A stretch of 52,337 nt of DNA from Nocardia ninae NBRC 108245 (GTDB lineage Bacteria; Actinomycetota; Actinomycetes; Mycobacteriales; Mycobacteriaceae). The notes under the pieces are model-generated. The model had not been told where the DNA came from. It made no database searches and was given only the letters and a program-made list of their open reading frames with translations. Position 1 is the first letter of the stretch. Every line of letters begins with the position of its first letter. A program made the translations under genes and the position numbers. The DNA is taken from positions 1 through 52,337 of the forward strand of contig NZ_BJXA01000068.1 in the NCBI RefSeq assembly GCF_007990755.1. Reading direction: 5' to 3'. Below are positions 1-8,239 of the stretch, in pieces.

Positions 1-113
1 GGTACAGCGGGCCGCTCGGCAGCGACAGACTGAGATGGTCGATCGGGGGCCGAGCCGGTAATTCCTGCGACGGCGCGCGGATCGGCACCACCGGGCGGTT
101 CAGAGTCCGGCAC
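1..113 (-). CDS. Partial N-terminus of an unidentified protein (runs off the window)
   Basis: A leftward frame opens at a GTG (113-111) inside the last codons of the GTPase-like gene, overlapping it by 14 nt, and stays open for 37 codons to the window edge. The visible start is rich in Pro, Ala and Gly (VPDSEPPGGADPRAVAG) and carries no recognisable domain. The overlap suggests translational coupling with the upstream GTPase-like gene, so a partner GTPase is possible, but that is inference. It could also be non-coding sequence that happens to be open. Confidence 0.4.
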   Translation of the reverse strand, partial: MPDSEPPGGADPRAVAGITGSAPDRPSQSVAAERPAV

Positions 114-1233
114 TGCTCATCCGTTCCCATAGTCGGATGTAGCCGTTGTGCACGCGCAGGGCGGCGCGGCGGGCGGCGGGCGGCATATCGCTCGACACGA
201 CGGCGCGCCAGCGGGCGGCACGGGCCATGGCGTCGTCGGCGTCCGCGGGCGCCGGGGCGCGATAACCCGCCGCGAGGTGCGCGACCGAGGTATGAGCCAG
301 ACCGGCGCACAGGCCGAGCCACCGTGCGTCGTCACCGAAGAGGTACGCCTCCAAGATGTCTCGGGCAGTGCTGCCTTCCGTCGGCACGGCTTGGGCGGCC
401 AGCCGGGACAGTTCGTCGAGGAGTTCACCGCCGCGCAGCGCCGAGACCTGCTCGTACCGGCGGTGCAGCAGCTGGTGCACCGCGTCGATTCCGCTTGCGG
501 CGTGCAGGATTTGCAGCAACGTCTGCGGGGCGAGCTCCGGATCGTGGCCGAGTGCGGCGAGCGCACAGGTCACCCCGTACAGGTCCCAGCGTTGCAGCAG
601 CTGCTCGCGTTCGGCCAGGTCCGGGCCGGGCGCGACGAACAGGTCCGGGGAAAGCGTCAGTGCGGCATCGGCGTTCGCGGCCAGCCTGCGAAATGTGGTC
701 AGGTCGGCCTCCGTCATCGCGCCCGCCCTGGTGCGCATGGCCAGCGAGGCGACCACCGGCAGCACCGCGAGACCGAGCTCCCTGCCGTACTGCTCGGCGG
801 CGGCGACCGCGTCCGCCCAGCGCGCGCCGATCGCGTCGGCCTTGTTCAGCACCACGATGGTGCGCTCGGGTGGCAGCGTGGCCAGCACGCGACGATCCGC
901 GGGCGATGGAGCGGCGGACAGCACGTAGACGGCGATATCGGCGTCGAGCACCGGATCGGGCATGTCCGGCTCGTCGACCGGGCCGGACTCGACGGCGGAC
1001 ATCAGTGCGAGTGCGTGCAACACCGTGGTTCGACCCGCGTGCGAACGACCGAGCACCTGAATGCGCGGCGGTGTGCGCCAGGCACTGACCGCGGCGCTCG
1101 CGGCATAGCCGATCTGCTTGTCCCGCCCCGTCCCGAACCGCAGCTCGGCGAGCAGCCGGTCGAGCTGGTCGTGTTCGCGTGCGGGTACCCCGCGTTCTCG
1201 CAACGGCCCGTCGGACTCGGTGGCTGTCGGCAT
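100..1233 (-). CDS. GTPase-like P-loop protein with Arg in place of the Walker A Lys
   Basis: 377-residue cytoplasmic protein. A P-loop-like segment GRSHAGRTT lies near residues 62-70, followed by an NKAD motif (G4, guanine specificity) near residue 131. This places it among dynamin/Era-like GTPases. The Walker A Lys is Arg (R68) and no clean DxxG (G3) motif is visible, so hydrolysis may be weak or lost. The C-terminal half is Ala/Leu-rich and helical-looking with no named domain. It is followed at once by an overlapping leftward frame that may be its partner. The start at 1233 gives the longest sensible N-terminus; a shorter start cannot be excluded. Confidence 0.8.
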   Translation of the reverse strand: MPTATESDGPLRERGVPAREHDQLDRLLAELRFGTGRDKQIGYAASAAVSAWRTPPRIQVLGRSHAGRTTVLHALALMSAVESGPVDEPDMPDPVLDADIAVYVLSAAPSPADRRVLATLPPERTIVVLNKADAIGARWADAVAAAEQYGRELGLAVLPVVASLAMRTRAGAMTEADLTTFRRLAANADAALTLSPDLFVAPGPDLAEREQLLQRWDLYGVTCALAALGHDPELAPQTLLQILHAASGIDAVHQLLHRRYEQVSALRGGELLDELSRLAAQAVPTEGSTARDILEAYLFGDDARWLGLCAGLAHTSVAHLAAGYRAPAPADADDAMARAARWRAVVSSDMPPAARRAALRVHNGYIRLWERMSSAGL

Positions 1234-1296
1234 GTCGTACCCCCTCTACGGTGCGCAATTCTTGCAGAAGACGCAGAGGTTGGCGGGGACGACCGC

Positions 1297-2079
1297 TCAG
1301 GTGCCGCTGAAGTATTTGTTCACGGTGCGCACGGCCCAGTTCGGCGCGTATTTCGCGGCGGCAGCCAGGACCTTTGCCTGCGTGCCGATCTCGTAGTGCA
1401 CCCGGGGCAGCCGGCTGCGCTTACGGGTGGCCTCCCAGATGCCCGCCGCGACGTCCTCGGCGGTGAGCCGCACGCCGAGCGACTTGGTCGTCCCGGTTTC
1501 CACGCCATCCACCATCGCGGTGTCCACGAACAGCGGCCAGATCGCGATCACCCGGATGTCGTGCCGCTCCCATTCCAGATCCAAGGCCTCCGTGAGACTT
1601 TTGACCGCCGCCTTGCTCGCGCCGTAACTGGCGAGTTCGGGCTGGCCGTAGATCGCCGAGGCCGAGCACAGATTCACCACCTGGGCGCCCGGCGTATCCC
1701 GCAGATAGCCGAACGCCGTGTGCGTGCCGGTGAGCACGCCGCCGAGGTTGACGTCGATGATCGCCTGGTGGGTGGCCAGCTCGAGGCCTTCGAACGGACC
1801 CGCGCGCAGAATGCCCGCATTGTTGATCAGAATGTCCAGCTGCCCGGCGGACGCGTGGAATTCGGCCAGCCGCTCCGTCCACTGCGTGGCGTTCATCACA
1901 TCCAGCACGCCGGTGTGCACGCTGCCACCTGTGCCTGCGATGTCGGCCGCGAGTCTGCCCAGCCCGACCTTGTCGATATCGTAGGCGCCGACCCGATACC
2001 CCTGCGCAGCGAAAAGCAGAGCCGTCGCGCGGCCGATTCCGGCCGCTGCTCCGGTGATGAACACTGACGGTCTGCCCAT
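1297..2079 (-). CDS. Short-chain dehydrogenase/reductase (SDR)
   Basis: 260-residue classical SDR. It has the cofactor-binding TGAAAGIGRA motif at the extreme N-terminus, the NNAG motif, the catalytic Ser in NLCSASAIYG, and the YGASK active-site Tyr/Lys. An Asp after the second beta strand (YDID) favours NAD(H). The frame is open upstream to 2199, but the ATG at 2079 begins MGRPSVFITG, exactly where SDR proteins start, so the longer version is rejected. The substrate cannot be read from sequence. It is divergent from the lipase gene, which begins about 150 bp away. Confidence 0.9.
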   Translation of the reverse strand: MGRPSVFITGAAAGIGRATALLFAAQGYRVGAYDIDKVGLGRLAADIAGTGGSVHTGVLDVMNATQWTERLAEFHASAGQLDILINNAGILRAGPFEGLELATHQAIIDVNLGGVLTGTHTAFGYLRDTPGAQVVNLCSASAIYGQPELASYGASKAAVKSLTEALDLEWERHDIRVIAIWPLFVDTAMVDGVETGTTKSLGVRLTAEDVAAGIWEATRKRSRLPRVHYEIGTQAKVLAAAAKYAPNWAVRTVNKYFSGT

Positions 2080-2232
2080 ACCGCGCAGTCTAGTGCGGCG
2101 GGGCGGACCGGACCGGGCTTCCCAGACCCGCCACCGGTCATTTACCCTGCTTGGACGTGGTCGGCGCCAGTGTTGGTGCACAACTTCGCTTTTCGACAAG
2201 CGACAACCGACCTCACCGACGAGGAGGTCGCG

Positions 2233-3576
2233 ATGACAGCAGATGTCATCGGCACTGCCGATACGGAGCCCGCCCTAGCGGACCGGAAGCCGCTGCTGCC
2301 GAGTAACGATCCGTTCCACCGCCCGCCGAAGGGTTTCGCGGCCAAGCCGCCGGGCACCATTCTGCGCAGCCGCAAGATCGAGCTCGCCCTGTTCGGTGTT
2401 GTGCCGCAGCAGGTCTCGGCCTGGCAATTGCTCTACCGCAGTTGCGATATGCACGGCACGCCGGAGGCGGCGATCACCACGGTGCTGCTGCCGTTGGACG
2501 CCGATCCACAAGAAGACCGGCCGCTGTTGGCCTTTCAGACCGCGATGGACGCGGTCACCGAGAAATGTTCCCCCTCTTACGCGTTGCGCTACGGCGCCCG
2601 CGCGCTCGGCTCGGTCACCCAGTTCGAGTGGCTGCTCGTCGCGAACGCGCTGCGCCGCGGCTGGGCCGTCAGCATCGCCGATCACGAGGGCCCGCGCGGA
2701 AACTTCGGCGCGCCACGCGAACCCGGCTATCGCTCGCTCGACGGCGTGCGGGCGGCGCAGCGGTTCGCCCCGCTCGGCCTCGGCGCGCACACACCGGTCG
2801 CGGTGTGGGGTTACTCCGGTGGCGGCATGGCCAGTGCCTGGATGGTGGAGATGGCGCCGACCTACGCGCCCGAACTCGACATCGTCGGCGCGGTGCTCGG
2901 CGCACCCGTCGGCGATCCGGGACAGGTCTTCGCCCGGCTGAACGGTTCCAGCTACGCCGGGCTGCCCGCGATCGTGATCGCGGCGCTGCGCAGGCTGTAT
3001 CCGGTGCTCGGCGCGATGCTGCAGAACGAACTCACCCTCGACGGTCGCCGTTTCGTGGCTCGTGCGGAGTCGGCGACGCCGTTCGGCGCCATCTTCGGCC
3101 TCGCCAACAAGCGCATGGACGACTACCTGAGCCGTCCGCTCGAGGAGCTGATCGCGACGCCGGAGTTCCAGGCCATGTTCGACGACCTGCGCCTGGGCAA
3201 TTCGACGCCGACCTGCCCGTTGCTCGTGGTGCAGCCGGTACACGACCAGGTGATCCACATGGACGGCATCGACGGCCAGGTGGAGCGCTACCGGCGCGGC
3301 GGCGCGGCGGTGAGCTACGTGCGCGACCGGCTCAGCGAGCATTTCTCGCTGCTGCCGCTGTCCACTCCGCTCAGCTTGGAATGGCTGGCAGACCGGCTGG
3401 CCGGGCAACCGGTGAGCGACGAGGGTGACAACACCGTCTGGTCGGTCGCCGCGTCGGTGACCGGCGCCCGCGGCCTGTACGAGATGATGGTGACCGCGGC
3501 CAAGGTCGCACTCGGCCGCCCGCTGCGACAGGAGAGCGCGCCGGTGGCCACGATCGCCCGCGCACGCGCCGCCTGA
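2233..3576 (+). CDS. LIP-family (secretory lipase) alpha/beta hydrolase
   Basis: 447-residue hydrolase of the secretory-lipase (LIP) family. The nucleophile elbow GYSGG puts the catalytic Ser at 195, with a later D (VHDQVI) and H (SEHFSLLP) in the expected order for the triad. I chose the ATG at 2233 because a GAGGAGG ribosome-binding site lies just upstream (2221-2227); an open frame extends back to 2170. No signal peptide is evident with this start, so the protein may stay inside the cell or in the envelope. Family members hydrolyse acylglycerols or esters. It lies directly upstream of trmB on the same strand. Confidence 0.9.
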   Translation: MTADVIGTADTEPALADRKPLLPSNDPFHRPPKGFAAKPPGTILRSRKIELALFGVVPQQVSAWQLLYRSCDMHGTPEAAITTVLLPLDADPQEDRPLLAFQTAMDAVTEKCSPSYALRYGARALGSVTQFEWLLVANALRRGWAVSIADHEGPRGNFGAPREPGYRSLDGVRAAQRFAPLGLGAHTPVAVWGYSGGGMASAWMVEMAPTYAPELDIVGAVLGAPVGDPGQVFARLNGSSYAGLPAIVIAALRRLYPVLGAMLQNELTLDGRRFVARAESATPFGAIFGLANKRMDDYLSRPLEELIATPEFQAMFDDLRLGNSTPTCPLLVVQPVHDQVIHMDGIDGQVERYRRGGAAVSYVRDRLSEHFSLLPLSTPLSLEWLADRLAGQPVSDEGDNTVWSVAASVTGARGLYEMMVTAAKVALGRPLRQESAPVATIARARAA

Positions 3577-3635
3577 CCTCCCGCTGGACGGCAAGCGCAC
3601 AGTCGATTGCCGTCCCACTCCTTCGATGCTGGACA

Positions 3636-4445
3636 ATGGACGCCGTGAACGACGCCGCGAACCATACTGCCGAGTCAGTTCCGGGCCCGCCGTCCACAGG
3701 CTCGGCCCCGACCGACCGTGCGCCCAGGAAGAATCCGGGCTCTCGCCTGTACCCCCGCGTCACCAGCTTCCGGTCGCGCCGAGGCGCGCTGACCGCGACA
3801 CAGCAGCAATCGTGGGCCAGGATGTGGCTGGCGATCGGCCGCGAGGTCGCCGACGAACCGCTGGACGCCACCGCCTGGTTCGGCCGCGAAGCACCGCTGG
3901 TCATCGAGATCGGCTGCGGCACCGGCACCGCCACCGCGGCGATGGCCCAGGCCGAACCGCACTTGAATCTGATCGGCATCGAGGTCTACCGCCCCGGCCT
4001 CGCCCAGCTGGTGCAGCGCATCGAGCGGGAAAAGATCGACAACATCCGATTGCTGCGCGGCGACGCCGTCGATGTGCTGGAAAATATGATTGCTGCTGGA
4101 TCGCTGACCGGCGTCCGAGTCTTCTTTCCCGACCCGTGGCCGAAGGCGCGTCATCACAAACGGCGTCTACTGCAGCCCGCGACATTCGCATTGATCGCCG
4201 ATCGACTAAAACCCGGCGGTGTGTTGCATGTCGCTACCGATCACGCTGACTATGCCGAACATATTGCCGCGGTAGGCGCGGAAGAACCGCTGCTCAAAGG
4301 CATGAATGAGGCTGCAGGCGGGGTAAGCGCGGAGCATCGGGACACCGCTCCGATCGGTTTCGAAAGGCCTGTCACTAAATTCGAGGGCAAGGCACATCGT
4401 GCGGGTAGCGCCATTACAGAGCTCATATGGGGGAAGATTGAATAA
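3636..4445 (+). CDS. trmB: tRNA (guanine-N7-)-methyltransferase TrmB
   Basis: 269-residue SAM-dependent enzyme that methylates G46 of tRNA. Visible motifs are the SAM-binding VIEIGCGTG, the acidic EVYRPG loop, the diagnostic FFPDPWPKARHHKRR stretch, and DHADYAEHI. The first 40 residues are a disordered, Pro-rich extension common in actinobacterial TrmB. The stop overlaps the next start by one base (TAATG), so the two genes are translationally coupled. The order trmB - NYN protein - mmpL3 is the same as the Rv0208c-Rv0207c-Rv0206c order of Mycobacterium tuberculosis. Confidence 0.96.
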   Translation: MDAVNDAANHTAESVPGPPSTGSAPTDRAPRKNPGSRLYPRVTSFRSRRGALTATQQQSWARMWLAIGREVADEPLDATAWFGREAPLVIEIGCGTGTATAAMAQAEPHLNLIGIEVYRPGLAQLVQRIEREKIDNIRLLRGDAVDVLENMIAAGSLTGVRVFFPDPWPKARHHKRRLLQPATFALIADRLKPGGVLHVATDHADYAEHIAAVGAEEPLLKGMNEAAGGVSAEHRDTAPIGFERPVTKFEGKAHRAGSAITELIWGKIE

Positions 4446-5173
4446 TGAGCGTCTCTGAGATGGCCCACGAGGTGGTCGATGTTGCCGGGGAGGTGCAGGG
4501 CACCGGTTCCGAAGGTCTGGGCGGCGTAACGCCGGACGTGCGCCGGGTCCTGTTGGTGTGGGACGCCCCGAACCTCGACATGGGTCTCGGCGCCATCCTC
4601 GGCGGGCGGCCGACAGCGGCCTATCGCCCCAGATTCGACGCGCTCGGCCGCTGGCTGCTGGCGCGCACGGCCGAATTGTCGGTCGGCACTGTGCATCGGG
4701 TCGAGCCGGAAGCCACCGTTTTCACCAACATCGCGCCGGGCACGGCCGACGTGGTGCGGCCGTGGGTCGAGGCGCTGCGCAATGTCGGTTACGCGGTCTT
4801 CGCCAAGCCCAAGATCGACGAGGACTCCGACGTCGACGCCGACATGCTCGCGCACATCGAAATGCGCAGCCGCGGCGCCGGGCTGGCGGGCATCATGGTC
4901 GCCTCGGCCGACGGCCAGGCGTTTCGGGAACCGCTCGAGGAGCTCGCCGCCAGCGGAATCCCTTGTCAGGTACTCGGCTTCCGCGAGCACGCGAGTTGGG
5001 CCGTCACTTCGGATACCCTCGAATTCATCGATCTCGAGGACATCCCGGGCGTGTTCCGTGAACCGCTGCCCAGGGTCAGCCTCGACTCGCTGCCCGACGA
5101 GGGCGCTTGGCTGCAGCCGTTCCGGCCGCTGTCGGCGCTGCTCACCTCTCGCCCAGCGCAAGGAGTCGCTTAA
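4445..5173 (+). CDS. NYN/PIN-like domain protein (Rv0207c-type)
   Basis: 242-residue protein with an NYN (PIN-like nuclease fold) core: VLLVWDAPNLDMG carries the first acidic/Asn pair, DSDVDADMLAHI the central acidic cluster, and VASADGQAF the third. NYN proteins usually act on RNA, so a role in tRNA or mRNA processing fits its coupling to trmB. It is also the conserved middle gene of the mmpL3 locus in mycobacteria, where its function is unsettled. It starts on the last base of trmB, and its TAA is followed immediately by the GTG of mmpL3. Confidence 0.9.
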   Translation: MSVSEMAHEVVDVAGEVQGTGSEGLGGVTPDVRRVLLVWDAPNLDMGLGAILGGRPTAAYRPRFDALGRWLLARTAELSVGTVHRVEPEATVFTNIAPGTADVVRPWVEALRNVGYAVFAKPKIDEDSDVDADMLAHIEMRSRGAGLAGIMVASADGQAFREPLEELAASGIPCQVLGFREHASWAVTSDTLEFIDLEDIPGVFREPLPRVSLDSLPDEGAWLQPFRPLSALLTSRPAQGVA

Positions 5174-8100
5174 GTGTTCACACGCTGGGGCGATCTGGTC
5201 TACAAGCTGCGCTTCGGCGTCATCGGTATCGTCGCGGCCGCGCTGTTGGCGCTGGGCGGATACGGCCTCGGTTTGGGAGACCATCTCAGCTCCAGCGGGT
5301 GGGATGATCCGACCTCGGAGTCCTCGCGGGGCGCGCAGATCGCCGACGCGGCGTTCGGCCGCGACCACAACAGCGACGTCATCGTGCTGTACACCGCGCC
5401 CGAGGGCAAGACGATCGATGATCCGGAGTTCAAGCAGAAGATCGTCGACAGTCTGAACAGCCTGCCGCGCGAATACCCGGAGATCAGCAAGATCAACGGC
5501 GCCTACTGGCCGACCGAGACCGGCCAGGCCTCGCCGCTGACCTTCGGTTCGAAGGACAAGAAGTACACCTTCGCCTCGATCGCCATCAAGGGCGACAACG
5601 ACACCGAGATGCTGAACAACTTCCGGAAGGTGAAGAACGTCTTCACCATTCCGGGAGTGGACGTGCAGGTGGCCGGTCTGCAAGCGGTGGCGGGCACGCT
5701 GAACGACACCATGGCCGAGGATCAGCACCGGATGGAGATCCTGGCCATCCCCGCCGTCGCGGTGTTGCTGTTCTTCATCTTCGGTGGTCTGGTCGCCGCC
5801 GGACTGCCGCTGATCGTCGGTGGTCTCACGGTGATCGGTGCGCAGGGCATCGTGCTTTTCATCACCAGATTCACCGAGGTCAACTCGTTCGTCGCGCCGG
5901 TGGTCTCGATGATCGGCCTGGGTTTGGCGATCGACTACGGCCTGTTCATCGTCAGCAGATTCCGTGAGGAACTCGCCGAGGGCTACAGCACTCCCGCCGC
6001 GGTACGCCGGTCGGTGATGACCGCGGGCCGCACCGTCGTGTTCTCCGCCACGATGATCATCGCCAGCCTCGGCGGCATGCTGCTGTTCCCGCAGGGCTTC
6101 CTGAAATCGATTGCCTACGGCTCCATCGCGACGGTCTCGCTGGCGGCGCTGACCTCGATCACCATCCTGCCCGCGATGCTCGGCGTGCTCGGGCCGCGGG
6201 TGGATATGTTCGGGCTCAAGAAGTTCCGCAAGACCAAGACCGCCGACGAGGTCGAGAACGGTTTCTGGGGCAAGTCCACCCGCTGGGTGATGCAGCATCC
6301 GCTCAAGATCGCGATTCCGATCTGCATCCTGTTGCTGCTGTTGATCATTCCGGTCAAGAATCTGGCCTTCGGCGGCATCAACGAGCGGTATCTGCCGCCG
6401 GACAATTCGACGCGACTGGCGCAGGCGAAATTCGACTCGATCTTCCCGTTGCGTAAGTCCGATCCGATCCAACTCGTGTTCGTGTCGCAGAACAGCAACG
6501 ACGTCGGCAAGGTGTGGGCGCAGGCCAAGCAGGCGCCCGGGCTCGCAGGCACCTTCGACGTGCCGTCGCGCTCGAACACCGACAACCAGGTCTATCGCAC
6601 CAGTGCGACCCTCGCCGACTCCGAGGACGCCGACCCGACCATCGACTATCTGCGCTCGATCGACGTCCCCGACGGCGTGGAAATGTACGTCGGCGGCCAA
6701 CCGGTGATCCAGAAGGACAGCATCGACGCGCTGCTGGACCGGATGCCGTTGATGATCGGGCTGGTCCTGCTCGTCACCACGCTGCTGATGTTCCTGACCT
6801 TCGGCTCGCTGGTGCTGCCGATCAAGGCCGCGCTGATGAGCGCGCTCGGCTTGGGTTCCACGCTCGGCATTCTGACCTGGATCTTCGTCGACGGGCACGG
6901 CGCCGGACTGCTGAACTTCACCCCGCAGCCGATCATGTCGCCGGTGCTGGTGCTGATCATCGCGGTGATCTACGGTCTGTCGACCGACTACGAGGTCTTC
7001 CTGCTGTCCCGGATGGTCGAGGCGCGCACGCAAGGTGCGTCCACCACCGAGGCGGTGCGCATCGGCACCGCGCAGACCGGGCGCATCATCACCGCGGCCG
7101 CGCTCATCCTGCTCGTGGTCACCGGCGCGTTCGCGTTCTCCGACCTGGTGATGATGCAGTACCTCGCCTACGGCATGATCGCCGCGCTGTTCATCGACGC
7201 CACCATTCTGCGCATGCTGCTGGTCCCCGCGACCATGAAGCTGCTCGGTGACGACTGCTGGTGGGCGCCGGCCTGGATGAAGAAGATCCAGCAGAAGATC
7301 GGGCTCGGCGAGCCCATCCTCGACGACGAACGGCCCGGCGGCGGCGAGGTCGTCGACCTGGTCAAGACGACCCCCATCACCGATCCCGTCACCATGCAGA
7401 TCCCCGCCATCAACGAGGGCAATCGGCCGCGCAAGCCGCGCCGCCCGCGCACGGTGGCGGAGATCGAAGCCGAGGCGCCGACGCGCAGGCTCGACAAGAT
7501 TCCGCCCGCCGTGCCCAAGCCGCCGGCGACGCCCGCGCCCGCGCCGCTCGACCCGACGCGTCAGCGGCCCGGATCGCCGTCCGGGTTCGTGTCGGACCCG
7601 AGCATGCCGCGGCAGGCGCCGGCGGATCCGAATGGGCAGCGGCACCTACCTTTCCCTGCGGTTCCGCATGATCCCACCGGGCCGCGACCCGGCCCGCCCT
7701 TCGATGGTGGCGGTCGTGATGGTGGCGCTCGGTCCGACGGGGCCTCGGGTGCTTCGTTCTCGGCGTTCGAGTCTCCTGCGGCGAGCTCGTTCGAGCCGCC
7801 GTCGGGTTTCGAGCCGCCTGTTGCCGCACCGTCTTTCGAGCCGCCTGCGACTCCGGCGGTTTCCCTCGACCCCGCCAGGCGTCCCGAGGCCAAGTTCGAA
7901 CCGACGCAGCCGACGCCGTCGGTTTCCCCCGCCGGTCCGGCACCGGCGGCGTACTCGGAGTTCGTTGCGCCGCGCCAGGATCCGCCTGCGGAGCGGCCCG
8001 CGCACCACGCCGCCCCGGCCGTCCCGCCGGAGGAACCGGCCGAGATCACCGATGCCGGTGACCCGAACCGCAACAGCATCGAGAACTGGATGGCCGAACT

Positions 8101-8206
8101 TCGCTCGTCGCGTCGCTCCGGCAAGCCGGAAGAAGGCCGCCACCACGGTGGCGACGGGCGCACCGTCAGCGTCAACGAACTGCTCCGCCGCCGCGACCGG
8201 GAGTAA
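5174..8206 (+). CDS. mmpL3: MmpL3-type RND transporter (trehalose monomycolate exporter)
   Basis: 1010-residue RND permease. It has an N-terminal membrane helix, a first periplasmic loop, a membrane block near residues 190-350, a second periplasmic loop, and a second block ending near 690. Both proton-relay Asp-Tyr pairs that mark MmpL3 are present: D254-Y255 (GLAIDYGLF) and D605-Y606 (GLSTDYEVF). From about residue 720 the tail is a long, disordered, Pro-rich cytoplasmic region containing repeated FEPP units. In mycobacteria MmpL3 flips trehalose monomycolate to the periplasm for mycomembrane assembly. The conserved gene order supports the same role here. The start is a GTG directly after the previous stop. 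Confidence 0.95.
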   Translation: MFTRWGDLVYKLRFGVIGIVAAALLALGGYGLGLGDHLSSSGWDDPTSESSRGAQIADAAFGRDHNSDVIVLYTAPEGKTIDDPEFKQKIVDSLNSLPREYPEISKINGAYWPTETGQASPLTFGSKDKKYTFASIAIKGDNDTEMLNNFRKVKNVFTIPGVDVQVAGLQAVAGTLNDTMAEDQHRMEILAIPAVAVLLFFIFGGLVAAGLPLIVGGLTVIGAQGIVLFITRFTEVNSFVAPVVSMIGLGLAIDYGLFIVSRFREELAEGYSTPAAVRRSVMTAGRTVVFSATMIIASLGGMLLFPQGFLKSIAYGSIATVSLAALTSITILPAMLGVLGPRVDMFGLKKFRKTKTADEVENGFWGKSTRWVMQHPLKIAIPICILLLLLIIPVKNLAFGGINERYLPPDNSTRLAQAKFDSIFPLRKSDPIQLVFVSQNSNDVGKVWAQAKQAPGLAGTFDVPSRSNTDNQVYRTSATLADSEDADPTIDYLRSIDVPDGVEMYVGGQPVIQKDSIDALLDRMPLMIGLVLLVTTLLMFLTFGSLVLPIKAALMSALGLGSTLGILTWIFVDGHGAGLLNFTPQPIMSPVLVLIIAVIYGLSTDYEVFLLSRMVEARTQGASTTEAVRIGTAQTGRIITAAALILLVVTGAFAFSDLVMMQYLAYGMIAALFIDATILRMLLVPATMKLLGDDCWWAPAWMKKIQQKIGLGEPILDDERPGGGEVVDLVKTTPITDPVTMQIPAINEGNRPRKPRRPRTVAEIEAEAPTRRLDKIPPAVPKPPATPAPAPLDPTRQRPGSPSGFVSDPSMPRQAPADPNGQRHLPFPAVPHDPTGPRPGPPFDGGGRDGGARSDGASGASFSAFESPAASSFEPPSGFEPPVAAPSFEPPATPAVSLDPARRPEAKFEPTQPTPSVSPAGPAPAAYSEFVAPRQDPPAERPAHHAAPAVPPEEPAEITDAGDPNRNSIENWMAELRSSRRSGKPEEGRHHGGDGRTVSVNELLRRRDRE

Positions 8207-8239
8207 TCGGTCGCAGCGGCGGACGGGATCCGGCGCGGA

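Noticed and set aside
148-2067. Long rightward open frame (639 codons) over the GTPase-like and SDR genes
   Set aside because: It is antisense to two genes with clear motifs and its translation is Arg/Gly/Val-rich with no domain; an effect of GC-rich third-position bias.
4250-7645. Leftward open frame of 1131 codons antisense to trmB, the NYN gene and mmpL3
   Set aside because: The translation is almost all Arg, Asp, His, Gly and Gln, with no fold-like pattern, and the opposite strand encodes well-defined proteins.
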